Source: an uncultured Candidatus Nitrosopumilus sp.
Lineage (GTDB): Archaea; Thermoproteota; Nitrososphaeria; Nitrososphaerales; Nitrosopumilaceae
Length of the DNA stretch: 64,000 bases
Assembly (NCBI GenBank): GCA_951812655.1
Contig: OX638319.1
Coordinates: 434,001 to 498,000, forward strand
Reading direction: 5' to 3'
This document shows positions 1 to 9,386 of the stretch, piece after piece. The translations under genes were made by a program, and so were the position numbers. Numbering within the stretch: the first letter of the stretch is position 1; each line of letters starts with the position of its first letter. Under the pieces are notes generated by a model. That model saw only the letters and a program-made list of their open reading frames with translations, did not search any database and was not told where the DNA came from.

Positions 1-633
1 ATTGGGAAATCAGGATATGTTGTAGGTGCAGATACTTCAACCACAGCTATCAAAATTGCAAAAAAATGGAATGGAAAAAAAGATAATGTGTTTTTTGTAA
101 ATGCCGATGCAGAGAAATTCTCTTTTTCTAAAAAATTTGATGTCATAACGTGCCAATATGCTTTATTTTTCTTCCCAAATGCTCTAAAGGCATTAAAAAA
201 TATGAAAAAAAGCCTCAAAAGTTCAGGAAATCTTGGAATTTCAACTCATGGCAGTAAAGAAAAAGTTCCATACTTTAGTAGCATTATAGATTCAGTTACA
301 GAGTTTATCCCAGACTACATACCTCCAGGTTCACCAAATCTAGATAGATTCGGTACAAAGTCTGCCTTGAAAAAAGAAGTAAGCCGAGCTGGATTTTCAA
401 GCATTAAAGTTACCGAATTTGTCTTTAATTACAGTCCAGGGAATTTTGAAGATTACTGGAAGACGTATCTAAAGTATATAGCAAAACCACTAAAAGAGAA
501 ACTTAGCCAATTAGGTTATTCAGAAAGGAAGGAATTAAGGGAATTAGTCAAAGAAAAAACCTCAACATATACTAAGAAAAATGGGATAATTTTGTTTCCT
601 TGGCAAGTTTTAATTCTAAGTGCAAAAAACTAA
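1..633 (+). CDS. Class I SAM-dependent methyltransferase, 5' truncated
   Basis: This is the C-terminal part of a class I methyltransferase; the reading frame is open from base 1, so the start and the glycine-rich SAM motif lie partly outside the window. Visible are the acidic end of motif I region (VGADTS), a motif II-like NADAEKF segment and the motif IV-like stretch FDVITCQYALFFFPN, which matches UbiE/MenG-like small-molecule methyltransferases. The lysine-rich middle and the FPWQVLILSAKN end are also typical. The substrate cannot be read from the sequence. It ends 14 bases before the next gene on the same strand, so the two may be co-transcribed. Confidence 0.75.
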   Translation: MGKSGYVVGADTSTTAIKIAKKWNGKKDNVFFVNADAEKFSFSKKFDVITCQYALFFFPNALKALKNMKKSLKSSGNLGISTHGSKEKVPYFSSIIDSVTEFIPDYIPPGSPNLDRFGTKSALKKEVSRAGFSSIKVTEFVFNYSPGNFEDYWKTYLKYIAKPLKEKLSQLGYSERKELRELVKEKTSTYTKKNGIILFPWQVLILSAKN

Positions 634-647
634 ACGATTAGACAGAA

Positions 648-1130
648 ATGGGTAAAGATATCAAGAAAAAAGAAGATAAGCCAAAAAAGAATGATTTTAA
701 ATCATTTCTCAAAAAGAGAGCTCCGATTTACCTAGCATTGATTGCCATGTTAGTAGTATTTGTAATTCCTGAAATGACAAAAGGCACGTTAGAAAAGAGC
801 TTTCCAGAGTTCTCTGAAGAAGATCAGCAAGTCATAGATATTTTGATGAAATATGATGGTCCAAACGACGATGGACTAACTGTAATGGAGGCATTAGATA
901 ATCATATTGGTGATGAGTATCCGGATGAGAAAATTTTCGATCATAAAAAAACGATTGTGGATTTAACGGTAACAAATGTCGGTTCAGAAGAATACCAGGT
1001 GAATTTTAATTTCTCATCTTACAAGGGTGAAATGAACTATGATTGGAATGTGAATATAGAGTCTGAAAAAATTATGCCAAATAATTCAGAAGGAAAATAC
1101 ATCATAGAGCTAGTCAACTATTACGATTAG
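648..1130 (+). CDS. Hypothetical membrane-anchored protein
   Basis: I do not recognise a family for this 160-residue protein. The first 25 residues are strongly basic (many Lys), followed by one hydrophobic segment at about residues 27-45 (YLALIAMLVVFVIP). The rest is acidic and predicted to be outside the cytoplasm under the positive-inside rule. The C-terminal half contains alternating polar/hydrophobic strands (TIVDLTVTNVGSEEYQVNFN) like a small beta-sandwich. It follows the methyltransferase by 14 bases and ends 1 base before the convergent peptidase gene. Function unknown. Confidence 0.6.
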   Translation: MGKDIKKKEDKPKKNDFKSFLKKRAPIYLALIAMLVVFVIPEMTKGTLEKSFPEFSEEDQQVIDILMKYDGPNDDGLTVMEALDNHIGDEYPDEKIFDHKKTIVDLTVTNVGSEEYQVNFNFSSYKGEMNYDWNVNIESEKIMPNNSEGKYIIELVNYYD

Positions 1131-1131
1131 C

Positions 1132-2196
1132 TCAAATCGTGACTAGATCTTTGGTGAATTTGTGCATGACGATTGGACGTTGTTTTACAATTAACGAGTC
1201 CTCAATTCGTATTCCAAACTTATTCTCAATGTATATTCCTGGTTCTACAGTGATTGCCATGTTTTCTTTGAGCCTTGTATCACTTCTGTAAGATACTGTT
1301 GGTAGTTCGTGAACTTCAAGACCAATTCCATGACCTGTCGAATGAATAAAGTATTGACCATAATTTTTTTCCTCAATGTATTTCCGGCATGCAGCATCTA
1401 CATCTTTACAATCAACGTTTAGATTGACAGACTTTAATCCAAGCTTTTGAGATTCTTTGACAATTTCATATGCTTCGTTAGCCTGAGATGAGATCTTTCC
1501 CATCGCAAATGTCCTTGTCGCATCAGAAACATATCCTTTGTATCTTAGTGTAAGATCAGTAACTACAAGATCACCTTTTTTGAATTTCCTATTTGTAACT
1601 TGAGCATGTGGGAGTGCACCGTTTGGACCTCCGGCAACTATTAATGGATTTAATGTGGATTTGTAACCGGTGTCAAACATTTCTTGCTCCAGGGCATATA
1701 TCATCAGAAGAGTTTGCAATTCAGATTCTTTTTGACCAATCTTCATCTTCTTTGAACAAATTTCAAACATCTCATCAATAATCTTTGATGCTTTTTTGAG
1801 AATTTTTATCTCCTTCTCATCTTTGATCATACGCGCATTGTAAAATGGTTCAGTTGAAGATTTTATTTTTGGGACAGATTTTTTCAAGGATGTCATTACA
1901 GAATAATTTTGGCAATCAGTACAAACAGAATTTTTCTTGATTTTTTTGATGACCGAAGTGATCAGACCTTCTCCACGTTCGGCAGTAATCACATCACAGT
2001 CAACAGATTCGTCCTTTGCTCGACCAACCTCAAGTTCAGGTGCAATTATGGTCGTTTTTCCATTTTTTTCAAGTAATCCAATCGCCTCACCCCAAAACCC
2101 AGTCATATAGAATAGATTTTCAGGCTCAAACGCGACCAATGTGTCACAATCAATATGCTGAGCGTTTCTAAGAAGATTTTTTCTGCGTTGTTTCAT
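1132..2196 (-). CDS. M24 family metallopeptidase (Xaa-Pro dipeptidase type)
   Basis: A 354-residue aminopeptidase P/prolidase-type enzyme, expected to cleave X-Pro peptides in the cytoplasm with two metal ions. The N-terminal creatinase-like domain covers roughly residues 1-120 and the pita-bread catalytic domain the rest. The expected metal ligands are visible: two Asp in VTDLTLRYKGYVSDATRT, His in HSTGHGIGLEVHE, Glu in EPGIYIE and Glu in GIRIEDS. Length is normal for archaeal PepQ. It is transcribed divergently from the PP-loop gene, with a 71-base gap between them. Exact substrate preference is inferred from the family only. Confidence 0.88.
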   Translation of the reverse strand: MKQRRKNLLRNAQHIDCDTLVAFEPENLFYMTGFWGEAIGLLEKNGKTTIIAPELEVGRAKDESVDCDVITAERGEGLITSVIKKIKKNSVCTDCQNYSVMTSLKKSVPKIKSSTEPFYNARMIKDEKEIKILKKASKIIDEMFEICSKKMKIGQKESELQTLLMIYALEQEMFDTGYKSTLNPLIVAGGPNGALPHAQVTNRKFKKGDLVVTDLTLRYKGYVSDATRTFAMGKISSQANEAYEIVKESQKLGLKSVNLNVDCKDVDAACRKYIEEKNYGQYFIHSTGHGIGLEVHELPTVSYRSDTRLKENMAITVEPGIYIENKFGIRIEDSLIVKQRPIVMHKFTKDLVTI

Positions 2197-2267
2197 ACAA
2201 GAATTCTTTTGATTCTCAATTTATGTATGATGTAAAGTTTGTATAAGGAAAATTAGGTCTGAACACA

Positions 2268-3284
2268 ATGGTTGACGAGAAAGCAGAGAAGAAGAAGGTT
2301 GTCGCATTGCTCTCAGGAGGTCTAGATAGCCAGCTTGCAGTTAGAATGATGCAGGAGCAGGGTTTCGATGTGTCAGCTGTTGCAATAAAAACCCCCTTTT
2401 GTGATTTTGACTGTGGAAGGGGATGTGGATTTGAAATTAGAGAAAGAGCAGATGATCTAGATGTAAATTTGAAAACAGTTTATCTTGGTGACGAATATAT
2501 CGAGATGTTAAAACATCCTAAACATGGAATTGGTGCAGGCTTTAATCCATGTGTCGATTGCAGGACTATGATGTTTGATGCAGCAAAAAAGCACATGGAT
2601 GAAATAGGTGCAGAATTTATTATTTCAGGAGAGGTATTAGGACAACGTCCAATGAGTCAACATGCACCATCATTACACATTATTGAAAAAGAATCAAACT
2701 TGAAGGGGAAAATTGTCAGACCCTTATCAGCTGGATTATTGCCGCCAACAGATGCAGAAAAAGATGGTTTGATCAAAAGAGAAAATCTCGGTATGATTAA
2801 AGGTAGAACACGACGAACTCAACTACAAATGGCAAAAGAATATGGAATTGAAAACCCTCCAAATGCAGGAGGTGGTTGTTTACTTACAGAACCACAATTT
2901 GGAATTAAAGCTAAAGATTTGTTTGATCATATTGAAACTCCAACTATAAATGAAATTGATTTATTAAAGATTGGAAGACATTTTAGATTAGATGAGGAAA
3001 CAAAATTTGTCGTTGGAAGAAACAAAGATGAAAATGAGATGATCAAGGCATTGGCATTACCAGAAGATGTTCTACTTGAAGCGAGAGATCATGTAGGACC
3101 AGTTTCAATTTTACGCGGTAAAAATGCAAAATCTCATGTAGATTTTGCTTCATCAGTCACCTTAAGATATTCCGATGCGCCCTCAATGGGTCAAAGCGTT
3201 GTTTCAATTAAAAATGGGGATTCAACGAGTGAGGTTAGTGCAGAATGTGCTGAAGAGCAATCTTATGTCAAATTTCGAATGTAG
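2268..3284 (+). CDS. PP-loop tRNA thiolation-type protein (ThiI/MnmA-related)
   Basis: A 338-residue PP-loop ATPase. The adenylation motif SGGLDSQLAV is at residues 16-25, so it should activate a substrate with ATP as in tRNA sulfur-transfer enzymes. Cysteines lie in CDFDCGRGCG, in CVDC (about residues 87-90) and in GGGCLL; the last two are candidates for catalytic or metal-binding roles. Archaeal proteins of this kind are often annotated as tRNA 2-thiouridylase-like or ThiI-like without THUMP domain. The modified base cannot be decided from sequence. Start ATG follows a short leader and is divergent to the M24 peptidase. Confidence 0.75.
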   Translation: MVDEKAEKKKVVALLSGGLDSQLAVRMMQEQGFDVSAVAIKTPFCDFDCGRGCGFEIRERADDLDVNLKTVYLGDEYIEMLKHPKHGIGAGFNPCVDCRTMMFDAAKKHMDEIGAEFIISGEVLGQRPMSQHAPSLHIIEKESNLKGKIVRPLSAGLLPPTDAEKDGLIKRENLGMIKGRTRRTQLQMAKEYGIENPPNAGGGCLLTEPQFGIKAKDLFDHIETPTINEIDLLKIGRHFRLDEETKFVVGRNKDENEMIKALALPEDVLLEARDHVGPVSILRGKNAKSHVDFASSVTLRYSDAPSMGQSVVSIKNGDSTSEVSAECAEEQSYVKFRM

Positions 3285-3357
3285 GCGTGGAATTTCTAAA
3301 AAGGCAGTTCAAACTAAGGAAGAGTTTTTGAGGAAGTAGATATTATTTTCAATAAGA

Positions 3358-3636
3358 ATGCAAAAACAGGAAAATTCCACGTACCTAAAAGCAATGACAA
3401 TTAGAGATGTCAGCGATGTTCATTCAATCAAAGAAGATATCAAAAAAGGCATGATTTTGATTCTAAGAGTCACACCATTGGCTCAGAAAGACGTTGATCA
3501 ACTTCGTAAAGTTGTAGAAGAATTGTATTCTATTGCAAAAGCTGCTGATGCTGAAATTGCAAGGTTAGGTGAAGAGAGAATCATAATTGCCCCATCAAGT
3601 ATAAAGATCTGGAAACCAGAGTACGATCTAAAATAA
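3358..3636 (+). CDS. sepF: Cell division protein SepF (archaeal)
   Basis: A 92-residue protein matching the SepF/DUF552 core: an N-terminal short region, the strand-helix unit GMILILRVTPLAQKDVDQLR, a long helix, and the C-terminal strand IIIAPSSIKIWKP. In archaea SepF links FtsZ to the membrane; related CdpB proteins occur in Cdv-dividing archaea. Thaumarchaea carry both FtsZ-like and Cdv genes, so the partner here is uncertain. The start region lacks an obvious long amphipathic membrane-targeting helix. It converges on aCPSF1 with a 9-base overlap of the 3' ends (3628-3636). Confidence 0.75.
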   Translation: MQKQENSTYLKAMTIRDVSDVHSIKEDIKKGMILILRVTPLAQKDVDQLRKVVEELYSIAKAADAEIARLGEERIIIAPSSIKIWKPEYDLK

Positions 3637-5607
3637 TTTTATTGCTTCTTGAATCTGTGGATAATGTGCAGATAGCTTATACATTCTTCTAATATTCATT
3701 GCGAGACTTTCTGATTTTTTACGTTCTCCGTGATTTACCAAAACCCGACGAAGTTTAGGTCTCAATCTTTGCACAAACGACATTAATTGGTTGTAATCAC
3801 TGTGTCCACTAAAACCATCGAGTTTTTCTACACCACAATTAACTGAAACGACCTCAACTTTACCCTCTTTTCCCAACATGGTTACTTGTTTTGAACCATC
3901 AAGTACTCTTCTTCCCATAGTTCCATTTACTTGATATGAAACAAACAAAACTTTGTTCTTTTTATCAGGTGCTATATTTTTGAAATATTCCAAAACAGGT
4001 CCACCTTCTAACATTCCCGAGGTAGCTAAAATTATACATGGAGAATCATCCCTCATTGGTTCTTCTCGTGCATCTGCATGCTCAATGTTTGTAAAGTATT
4101 CAGAATCAAACGGGTTGTCATCTGTTTCTAGAATCTTTTGTTTGAGTTCTCTTGCAAGATATTCAGGATATGATTCGTGGATTGCAGATGCTTCAGAAAT
4201 CATTCCTTCTGTAAATACAGGCGCTTCTACCATTTCTCCTGATTTCATATAATGATCAATTACCATCATGATTTCTTGTGCACGTCCAACTGCAGGAATT
4301 GGTATCAAAACTTTACCTCCGTCAGCCAGAGTATTATTTACTGCATTGATAAAAGAAGATTCCACTTCTTGACGCGTTGGTTGAATGTCTTCTTTAAGAC
4401 CATATGTGCTTTCAACCAATAGTGTCTCAACTCTTGGAAAATTCCAGCTAGCGGCTTCAAACAAAATACTTTTTCCAAATTTGATATCACCAGAATAAAC
4501 AAAATTGTGATCGCCATTTCCAATATGAAAGTGACACAAAGCAGAGCCTAGAATATGACCGGCATTAGCAAAAACTAGTTTGATGTCTGGTGAAATATCC
4601 GTCACAGTTCCATAAGGAAGAGTGATTGATTGTCTCATGACCTGTTTGACATCTCGTTCGGCATAGATTGGAGTCCTGCCCTGAGCAGATGCAACTTTGA
4701 TTGCATCTAATTGAATCAAATTCATCATGGGTAAAGTAGGTTCGGTACAATAGATCGGGCCTTTGTATCCGTATTTACATAATGCAGGTAAGAATCCAGT
4801 ATGATCCAAATGCGCATGTCCAATAACCACAGCATCAAGTTCATCTAATGTAATGTTAAGAGAGTCCAGTCTTGGAAAAGCATCCATTGGAGAACGGGCA
4901 CCAGGATTAAGACCACAGTCAATCAGAACCTTGCTTTCCGGTGTTGATAACAGCATAGATGATCTTCCCACCTGACCAAATCCGCCAAGAGTGTGGAGAG
5001 ATACTTCAGTTCTCTGAGATAGTCGAGGTCTAAAAATTTCATCGCCTACTTGTTTAAGCTGTTTACTTCTCTCAGCAGAGGCCTGCTTCAGAGTTGCATT
5101 AATTGTTTGAATCGTACGTGAAGGAATAGTGGTGGCTTTTCTGATACGTAACCTCCATCCTATCTTCTCGGTGACTTCAGCATGGTTGAATTCCTTTGAG
5201 TTCCTTTGAAGCAACCAAGGCCTTTTTGCTTCAACTGATACCTCACCTGTGGTAGTGTCAAAAATGGTTCCTTGCAAATTTGCTTCTTTTGGCACATACT
5301 CAGCCAAGATTTTTCTAGCTTCAGTTTCAGGTTTTCTAATTGACTCATCTGTTCTGACAACAATTCTCTTTTTGATGATGTTTACAAGATTTGATATCGT
5401 ATCGTTGTTTTCGATTAAGAATCTAGGGGCATTGGTGTAAAGAGCAATTCTTGGCCCTTCATATTCTATTTTTGTCACACTTGCTTCTTTTGGAATACTT
5501 TGCAGTATGATGGCCATTATATTTTGACCGCTAGGAGGTGAATCTTTTTCTTGGTATTTTCTTTGCATTAAATCACTAAAGTTTGATGATGGCTTTCTTC
5601 TGCTCAT
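3628..5607 (-). CDS. Beta-CASP ribonuclease aCPSF1 (FttA), transcription termination factor
   Basis: A 659-residue archaeal CPSF-like nuclease. The first 150-200 residues hold the two KH-like RNA-binding modules; the metallo-beta-lactamase core begins near residue 200, with the zinc motif HAHLDH at 264-269, followed by SGDIKFG and the beta-CASP segments, ending with VNHGE. In archaea this enzyme cuts RNA at U-rich 3' ends and drives transcription termination together with RNA polymerase. It overlaps the proteasome beta gene by 32 bases if the first ATG is used; an internal ATG at 5568 would remove the overlap, so the start is uncertain. Confidence 0.93.
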   Translation of the reverse strand: MSRRKPSSNFSDLMQRKYQEKDSPPSGQNIMAIILQSIPKEASVTKIEYEGPRIALYTNAPRFLIENNDTISNLVNIIKKRIVVRTDESIRKPETEARKILAEYVPKEANLQGTIFDTTTGEVSVEAKRPWLLQRNSKEFNHAEVTEKIGWRLRIRKATTIPSRTIQTINATLKQASAERSKQLKQVGDEIFRPRLSQRTEVSLHTLGGFGQVGRSSMLLSTPESKVLIDCGLNPGARSPMDAFPRLDSLNITLDELDAVVIGHAHLDHTGFLPALCKYGYKGPIYCTEPTLPMMNLIQLDAIKVASAQGRTPIYAERDVKQVMRQSITLPYGTVTDISPDIKLVFANAGHILGSALCHFHIGNGDHNFVYSGDIKFGKSILFEAASWNFPRVETLLVESTYGLKEDIQPTRQEVESSFINAVNNTLADGGKVLIPIPAVGRAQEIMMVIDHYMKSGEMVEAPVFTEGMISEASAIHESYPEYLARELKQKILETDDNPFDSEYFTNIEHADAREEPMRDDSPCIILATSGMLEGGPVLEYFKNIAPDKKNKVLFVSYQVNGTMGRRVLDGSKQVTMLGKEGKVEVVSVNCGVEKLDGFSGHSDYNQLMSFVQRLRPKLRRVLVNHGERKKSESLAMNIRRMYKLSAHYPQIQEAIKLF

Positions 5608-6208
5608 CAGTTAGTAAACGGAATCCATTTTTGTCCATGATTGCGACATTAATTCCGTCACCAGTACCAATGTTTCTGGTAATTGCAGCTTTTACAGCTC
5701 GTAAAGCCACTTGTTTTGCCTCTTCAATCGTGAGGTCTTCTCTATATTCTTCTTCAAGCAAACCATATGCTACAGGCGATCCGCTACCAGTAGTAACATA
5801 TGACTTCTCTTCTACTGAACCAAACATATCTACATTAAACAATGAAGGACCTTCCACATCATAACCACCAAGTAAAATGTCAGCCATGAATGGATATCCC
5901 CTGTTTTGATGAAAGATCAATGAACAAAGTCTTGCAAGAGAGTGAATTGAGATAGAATCCTGCTTTTCAACCCTATGAAGATTAGAATGATAACGTAATA
6001 TATCAACAATATTTTGTGCGTCTGCCACACCTCCAGCCAGGGTAAGTCCAGCATGCAAATCGATTTGTTGGATTTTCATAGTATTGTTATTGGCAATAAA
6101 GTACCCTGCGCTGGCCCTCATATCAGCACATAAAACAACGCCGTCTTTAGCCTTGATACCTACAGTGGTAGTCCCGTGCAAAATTTTTTCTTCAACATTA
6201 TTTGACAA
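5576..6208 (-). CDS. psmB: Proteasome subunit beta
   Basis: The proteolytic subunit of the archaeal 20S proteasome. Cleavage before the Thr of HGTTTVG gives the active Thr1; counting from it, Asp17 and Lys33 (MKI) are in place, so the catalytic triad is complete. I chose the TTG at 6208 because an AGGTG ribosome site lies just upstream and a TATA-like box lies further up; this gives a 12-residue propeptide (MSNNVEEKILHG). A longer frame to an ATG at 6313 would run through that promoter. It precedes aCPSF1 in the same orientation, probably in one transcript. Confidence 0.92.
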   Translation of the reverse strand: MSNNVEEKILHGTTTVGIKAKDGVVLCADMRASAGYFIANNNTMKIQQIDLHAGLTLAGGVADAQNIVDILRYHSNLHRVEKQDSISIHSLARLCSLIFHQNRGYPFMADILLGGYDVEGPSLFNVDMFGSVEEKSYVTTGSGSPVAYGLLEEEYREDLTIEEAKQVALRAVKAAITRNIGTGDGINVAIMDKNGFRLLTDEQKKAIIKL

Positions 6209-6243
6209 AATACACCTACTAAGATAAACAGAGTTGAATCTCT

Positions 6244-6256
6244 CCCTTTTAAATAA
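6244..6256 (-). promoter_or_regulatory. TATA-like box for proteasome beta
   Basis: Read on the minus strand the sequence is TTATTTAAAAGG, about 36-40 bases before the TTG start at 6208. A transcript beginning about 25 bases downstream would have a leader of about 16 bases containing the AGGTG ribosome site (about 6213-6217). This arrangement is what decides the short start of the gene. Confidence 0.5.
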
Positions 6257-6272
6257 CTTTTTGTCCCTTGAA

Positions 6273-6283
6273 ATGATAAATAA
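6273..6283 (+). promoter_or_regulatory. TATA-like box for G1P dehydrogenase
   Basis: ATGATAAATAA lies about 26 bases upstream of the ATG at 6304, the spacing of an archaeal leaderless promoter. It argues against the in-frame ATG at 6283, which would fall inside or immediately after the box. It is back to back with the promoter of the proteasome gene. Confidence 0.45.
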
Positions 6284-6303
6284 TGATAAAAAATCAGGAT
6301 CAC

Positions 6304-7347
6304 ATGAGTTCACACACGATGGAATTACCTAGGCAGATCGTCGTGGGTGAAAAGAATATTGACAGATTTGGAGAATTTCTTCACAGCCTAACTAAACCAA
6401 AGAAAGTGTCATTGATTACAGGAATTCATGTGAAGAAAATTCTAAAACAGAAAATTGAAAAATCATTGGAAAAAAATAAGATCAAGTTTATCTGGCATAT
6501 ATCAAAGGATAATCAATTCAGTGCACTAAAGAAAGTTCAGATGGATGTAAAAAAGGATCACAGTAACATAATAGCCGGAATTGGAGGAGGCCGCTCTGTG
6601 GACACTGCAAAAATGGTGGCCTTCAATTTGGACATTCCATTTGTCAGTGTGCCTACGGCAGCATCACATGATGGAATTGCCAGTCCGTTCGTTTCAGTAA
6701 AAAGCGACAAGCCTCATTCTATTATTGCTACTGCGCCTTTGGGTGTTTTTGTAGATATTGACATTATCAAAAAAGCACCATCTAGATTGCTTGCAAGCGG
6801 ATGCGGGGATTTAGTAGCAAACATCAGTGCAGTAAAAGATTGGGAATTGGGACGTGATAAAAATGGGGAATATTATGGAAGGTATTCTGCAAATTTGTCA
6901 ATCATGAGTGCAGAGATTGTTATGGAGAAATCAGACCAATATTCCAAAAAAGGATTAGATGTAAGAGTAATTGTTGAAGCATTGATTAGTGCGGGAGTGG
7001 CATCATGTATTGCTGGAAGTAGCAGACCTTGTTCGGGTGCTGAACATCTTTTTTCCCATGCATTAGACAGAATTGCACCAGGGAAGGGATTACATGGAGA
7101 AAAATGTGGATTGGGTACCATCATGATTACAAAGATTCAAGGAAAAGACTGGAGAAAAATAGCGAAAACATTGAAGGATATAGGAGCGCCCACTACTGCA
7201 AAACAAATTGGTCTAAAAGAAGAACAGATTGTTGAAGCATTGATGATTGCACAAGAATTGAGACCGGAAAGGTACACAATCCTAAGAGAAGTAATTATGA
7301 CAGAGAAAAGAGCAAGAAGTCTTGCAAGGAGCACAGGAATAATTTAA
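6304..7347 (+). CDS. egsA: sn-Glycerol-1-phosphate dehydrogenase
   Basis: Makes sn-glycerol-1-phosphate from dihydroxyacetone phosphate with NAD(P)H, the step that sets the archaeal lipid backbone stereochemistry. The protein (347 residues from the chosen start) begins with the family signature MSSHTMELPRQIVVGE. The nucleotide-binding segment GIGGGRSVDTAK and VPTAASHDG follow, and the zinc ligands are expected in GCGDLVAN, SGAEHLFSH and GLHGEKCG. The start at 6304 fits a leaderless promoter. Its end overlaps the convergent FKBP gene by 4 bases. GGGP synthase, the next enzyme but one in ether-lipid assembly, is at 61512-62264. Confidence 0.93.
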   Translation: MSSHTMELPRQIVVGEKNIDRFGEFLHSLTKPKKVSLITGIHVKKILKQKIEKSLEKNKIKFIWHISKDNQFSALKKVQMDVKKDHSNIIAGIGGGRSVDTAKMVAFNLDIPFVSVPTAASHDGIASPFVSVKSDKPHSIIATAPLGVFVDIDIIKKAPSRLLASGCGDLVANISAVKDWELGRDKNGEYYGRYSANLSIMSAEIVMEKSDQYSKKGLDVRVIVEALISAGVASCIAGSSRPCSGAEHLFSHALDRIAPGKGLHGEKCGLGTIMITKIQGKDWRKIAKTLKDIGAPTTAKQIGLKEEQIVEALMIAQELRPERYTILREVIMTEKRARSLARSTGII

Positions 7348-8090
7348 GCAGTTTTTTGTTCTTGCGTTTCTTCTTTAATTTCAGGTTTCTTTTCTTGAGG
7401 TTGTTTGTTGATATGTGATTCAATAAAGGATACTTTATTCAGAGTTGACACGAACTTGAAAATATCCATTTGAATGAAATGCTTCATGATTTGTAAGCCA
7501 TCAGCACGTAAAATTTCTTCAGGAATCATTACATCGACATCGTTATCTTTTAGGCTAAATTCAATTTTTGTATCTTCCACTGGAAGTCTGCTTTTTAGAA
7601 TTCCATCAATCTTATCATTTGCAGAATCAAGTGACTTTATTACATTGACATCAAACAGAATAGTTTTTCCTGCATACCTATGATTATAGTCTACTTGAAC
7701 TCTACCAGAACCTATGTATCGAATAATACCTCTTTTGCCATCAATCTCAATAGAATCTCCTACGGTGACTTTTTCTGCATCTTCACCAAGTTTTCTAATA
7801 GGAATCATTCTAACTTTTTTAGAATCTCTTTCACCAAAACCTTTGTCTGGAGTTACTTCAACTGCGAGTTTGTCTGCAACACTCGTTTTTACAAGTGCTT
7901 CATCCAATCCTTTGAGGACAGGATAAGAAACTTCACCAATAGAAACTAGTTTTGGTTGATATTTGACATTAGACTCATGAATTGAATGTTTTTTTGCATC
8001 ATCTTCAATTGTGGTATCAAAAACTTCCTCAGTATCTTTTACCTTTGCAGTATAATCAACTAGAATTAATGAACCTTTTTCAAAAGTCAA
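7344..8090 (-). CDS. FKBP-type peptidyl-prolyl cis-trans isomerase, long archaeal form
   Basis: A 248-residue FKBP/SlyD-like foldase. The N-terminal part shows the FKBP start GSLILVDYTAKVKDTEEVFDT-like strand pattern, the insert (IF) domain with VTVGDSIEIDGKRG and RVQVDYNHRYAGKTI, then a C-terminal extension of about 100 residues ending in a Glu/Lys/Gln-rich tail (KPEIKEETQEQ). Long two-part FKBPs of this type are common in archaea and act as chaperones/prolyl isomerases in the cytoplasm. No histidine-rich metal tail as in bacterial SlyD is present. It converges with egsA with a 4-base overlap. Confidence 0.88.
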   Translation of the reverse strand: MTFEKGSLILVDYTAKVKDTEEVFDTTIEDDAKKHSIHESNVKYQPKLVSIGEVSYPVLKGLDEALVKTSVADKLAVEVTPDKGFGERDSKKVRMIPIRKLGEDAEKVTVGDSIEIDGKRGIIRYIGSGRVQVDYNHRYAGKTILFDVNVIKSLDSANDKIDGILKSRLPVEDTKIEFSLKDNDVDVMIPEEILRADGLQIMKHFIQMDIFKFVSTLNKVSFIESHINKQPQEKKPEIKEETQEQKTA

Positions 8091-8202
8091 TGTGATCGTT
8101 CTCGAATTTCCTTATATTAAGTTAAACTTTGTCAAAGTCTACAACGCCGACAAGAAAGATGAAATAGATGTTTAGATCAATGAAAAATCTGTCAAATGAA
8201 AT

Positions 8203-9348
8203 TTAGAGAGACTTTAATTTATCCTCAGCAGTTTTGAGCCCTGCTTGGGCATCAACGTCATATCCCATCATTACTAAAGTAGATGAAATTGCAGAAATGG
8301 TTCTCATTACATGGTATGGAGAAACTTCTCCCATGCATCCAACTCTGAACACCTTACCCTTAAGATCACCAAAGCCACCTGCTACAAGGACTTTGAACTT
8401 CTCAGCAAGAGTACTTCTGAAAGTCTTATCTTCTAAACCTTCCAAGTAATTTAGCGCGACAATAGAAATTGAACGATCTTCTTCTTTTGCAAATGGAGAA
8501 AGACCCATAGCACTTAGACCATCATATAACGCATCAGAACAAACTTTGTGACGATTAAACACATTTTGTAATCCTTCTTCCAACATTACAGACAATGCTT
8601 CTCTGTATGCATAAAGTAACGGTAATGCAGGTGTGAAAGGAGTATGTTTTTCGTTATCATAAAATTTGAAGTATCTTGCAAGATTGAAATACATTGTAGA
8701 AGGGGGATTTTCAATCATATACTTTTTAGCTTTAGCACTAACAGAAATTGGCGAAATCCCAGGTGGGGCAGCTATTGCTTTTTGCGCACCGGTCATGCAT
8801 ACATCAATATTCCATTTATCGACAGGAAGCTGAGCACCACCAAGTAACGAAACAGAATCTACGACGTAGAATGCATCGTTCCTAGAAGTTAGATCAGACA
8901 CCTTATCAAGATAATTCACCATGGTTCCCGTTGAAGTTTCATTATGAACCACATAGAATGCTTTAACGTCTTTATTGTTATCAAATGCCTCTTTGACCTG
9001 GTCAAAAGTCGCATTTTCTCCAGGAGGTGTTTCAAGTTTTACAACATTTCCACCTTGACCTTCAATCAATTGGGATAATCGTCTACTAAACTCTCCATTT
9101 ACAGGAATGATTATTTTATCACCTTTTTTAACCAAATTCACAACACCAGCCTCGACTGCACCAGTTCCTGAAGCAGACAACGCTACAATATCATTTTGTG
9201 TTTCAAATACTTGCTGAGTTTTATCCACTACATCAGTGTATAATTTAACAAAGTCATCACTCCTGTGATTGATTATAGGTGCAAGCATCGCTCTCATTAC
9301 TCTGTTAGGGACATTTGTTGGACCAGGAAGCATTGAAAGATATTCCAT
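8203..9348 (-). CDS. Class V aminotransferase (serine-pyruvate/alanine-glyoxylate type)
   Basis: A 381-residue PLP enzyme of fold type I. It opens with the family signature MLPGPTNVPNRVMRAM, carries SGTGAVEAGVVNL for phosphate binding, the Asp of VVDSVSLLGG that contacts the PLP ring nitrogen, and the Schiff-base Lys in TGAQKAIAAPPG. The closest named enzymes transfer the amino group between serine or alanine and pyruvate or glyoxylate. The SHMT gene at 56795 could share the serine/glycine pool, but no neighbour fixes the substrate. It is followed by the NMN adenylyltransferase gene upstream on the same strand, 38 bases away. Confidence 0.87.
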   Translation of the reverse strand: MEYLSMLPGPTNVPNRVMRAMLAPIINHRSDDFVKLYTDVVDKTQQVFETQNDIVALSASGTGAVEAGVVNLVKKGDKIIIPVNGEFSRRLSQLIEGQGGNVVKLETPPGENATFDQVKEAFDNNKDVKAFYVVHNETSTGTMVNYLDKVSDLTSRNDAFYVVDSVSLLGGAQLPVDKWNIDVCMTGAQKAIAAPPGISPISVSAKAKKYMIENPPSTMYFNLARYFKFYDNEKHTPFTPALPLLYAYREALSVMLEEGLQNVFNRHKVCSDALYDGLSAMGLSPFAKEEDRSISIVALNYLEGLEDKTFRSTLAEKFKVLVAGGFGDLKGKVFRVGCMGEVSPYHVMRTISAISSTLVMMGYDVDAQAGLKTAEDKLKSL

Positions 9349-9386
9349 CTTAATCTACAACTAGTCATCCTGGGGTTTATTTATAA

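Noticed and set aside
3265-3339. A 24-codon frame overlapping the end of the PP-loop gene and reading MSNFECRRGISKK
   Set aside because: Very short, overlaps a real gene out of frame; could be a frameshifted tail but nothing supports translation.
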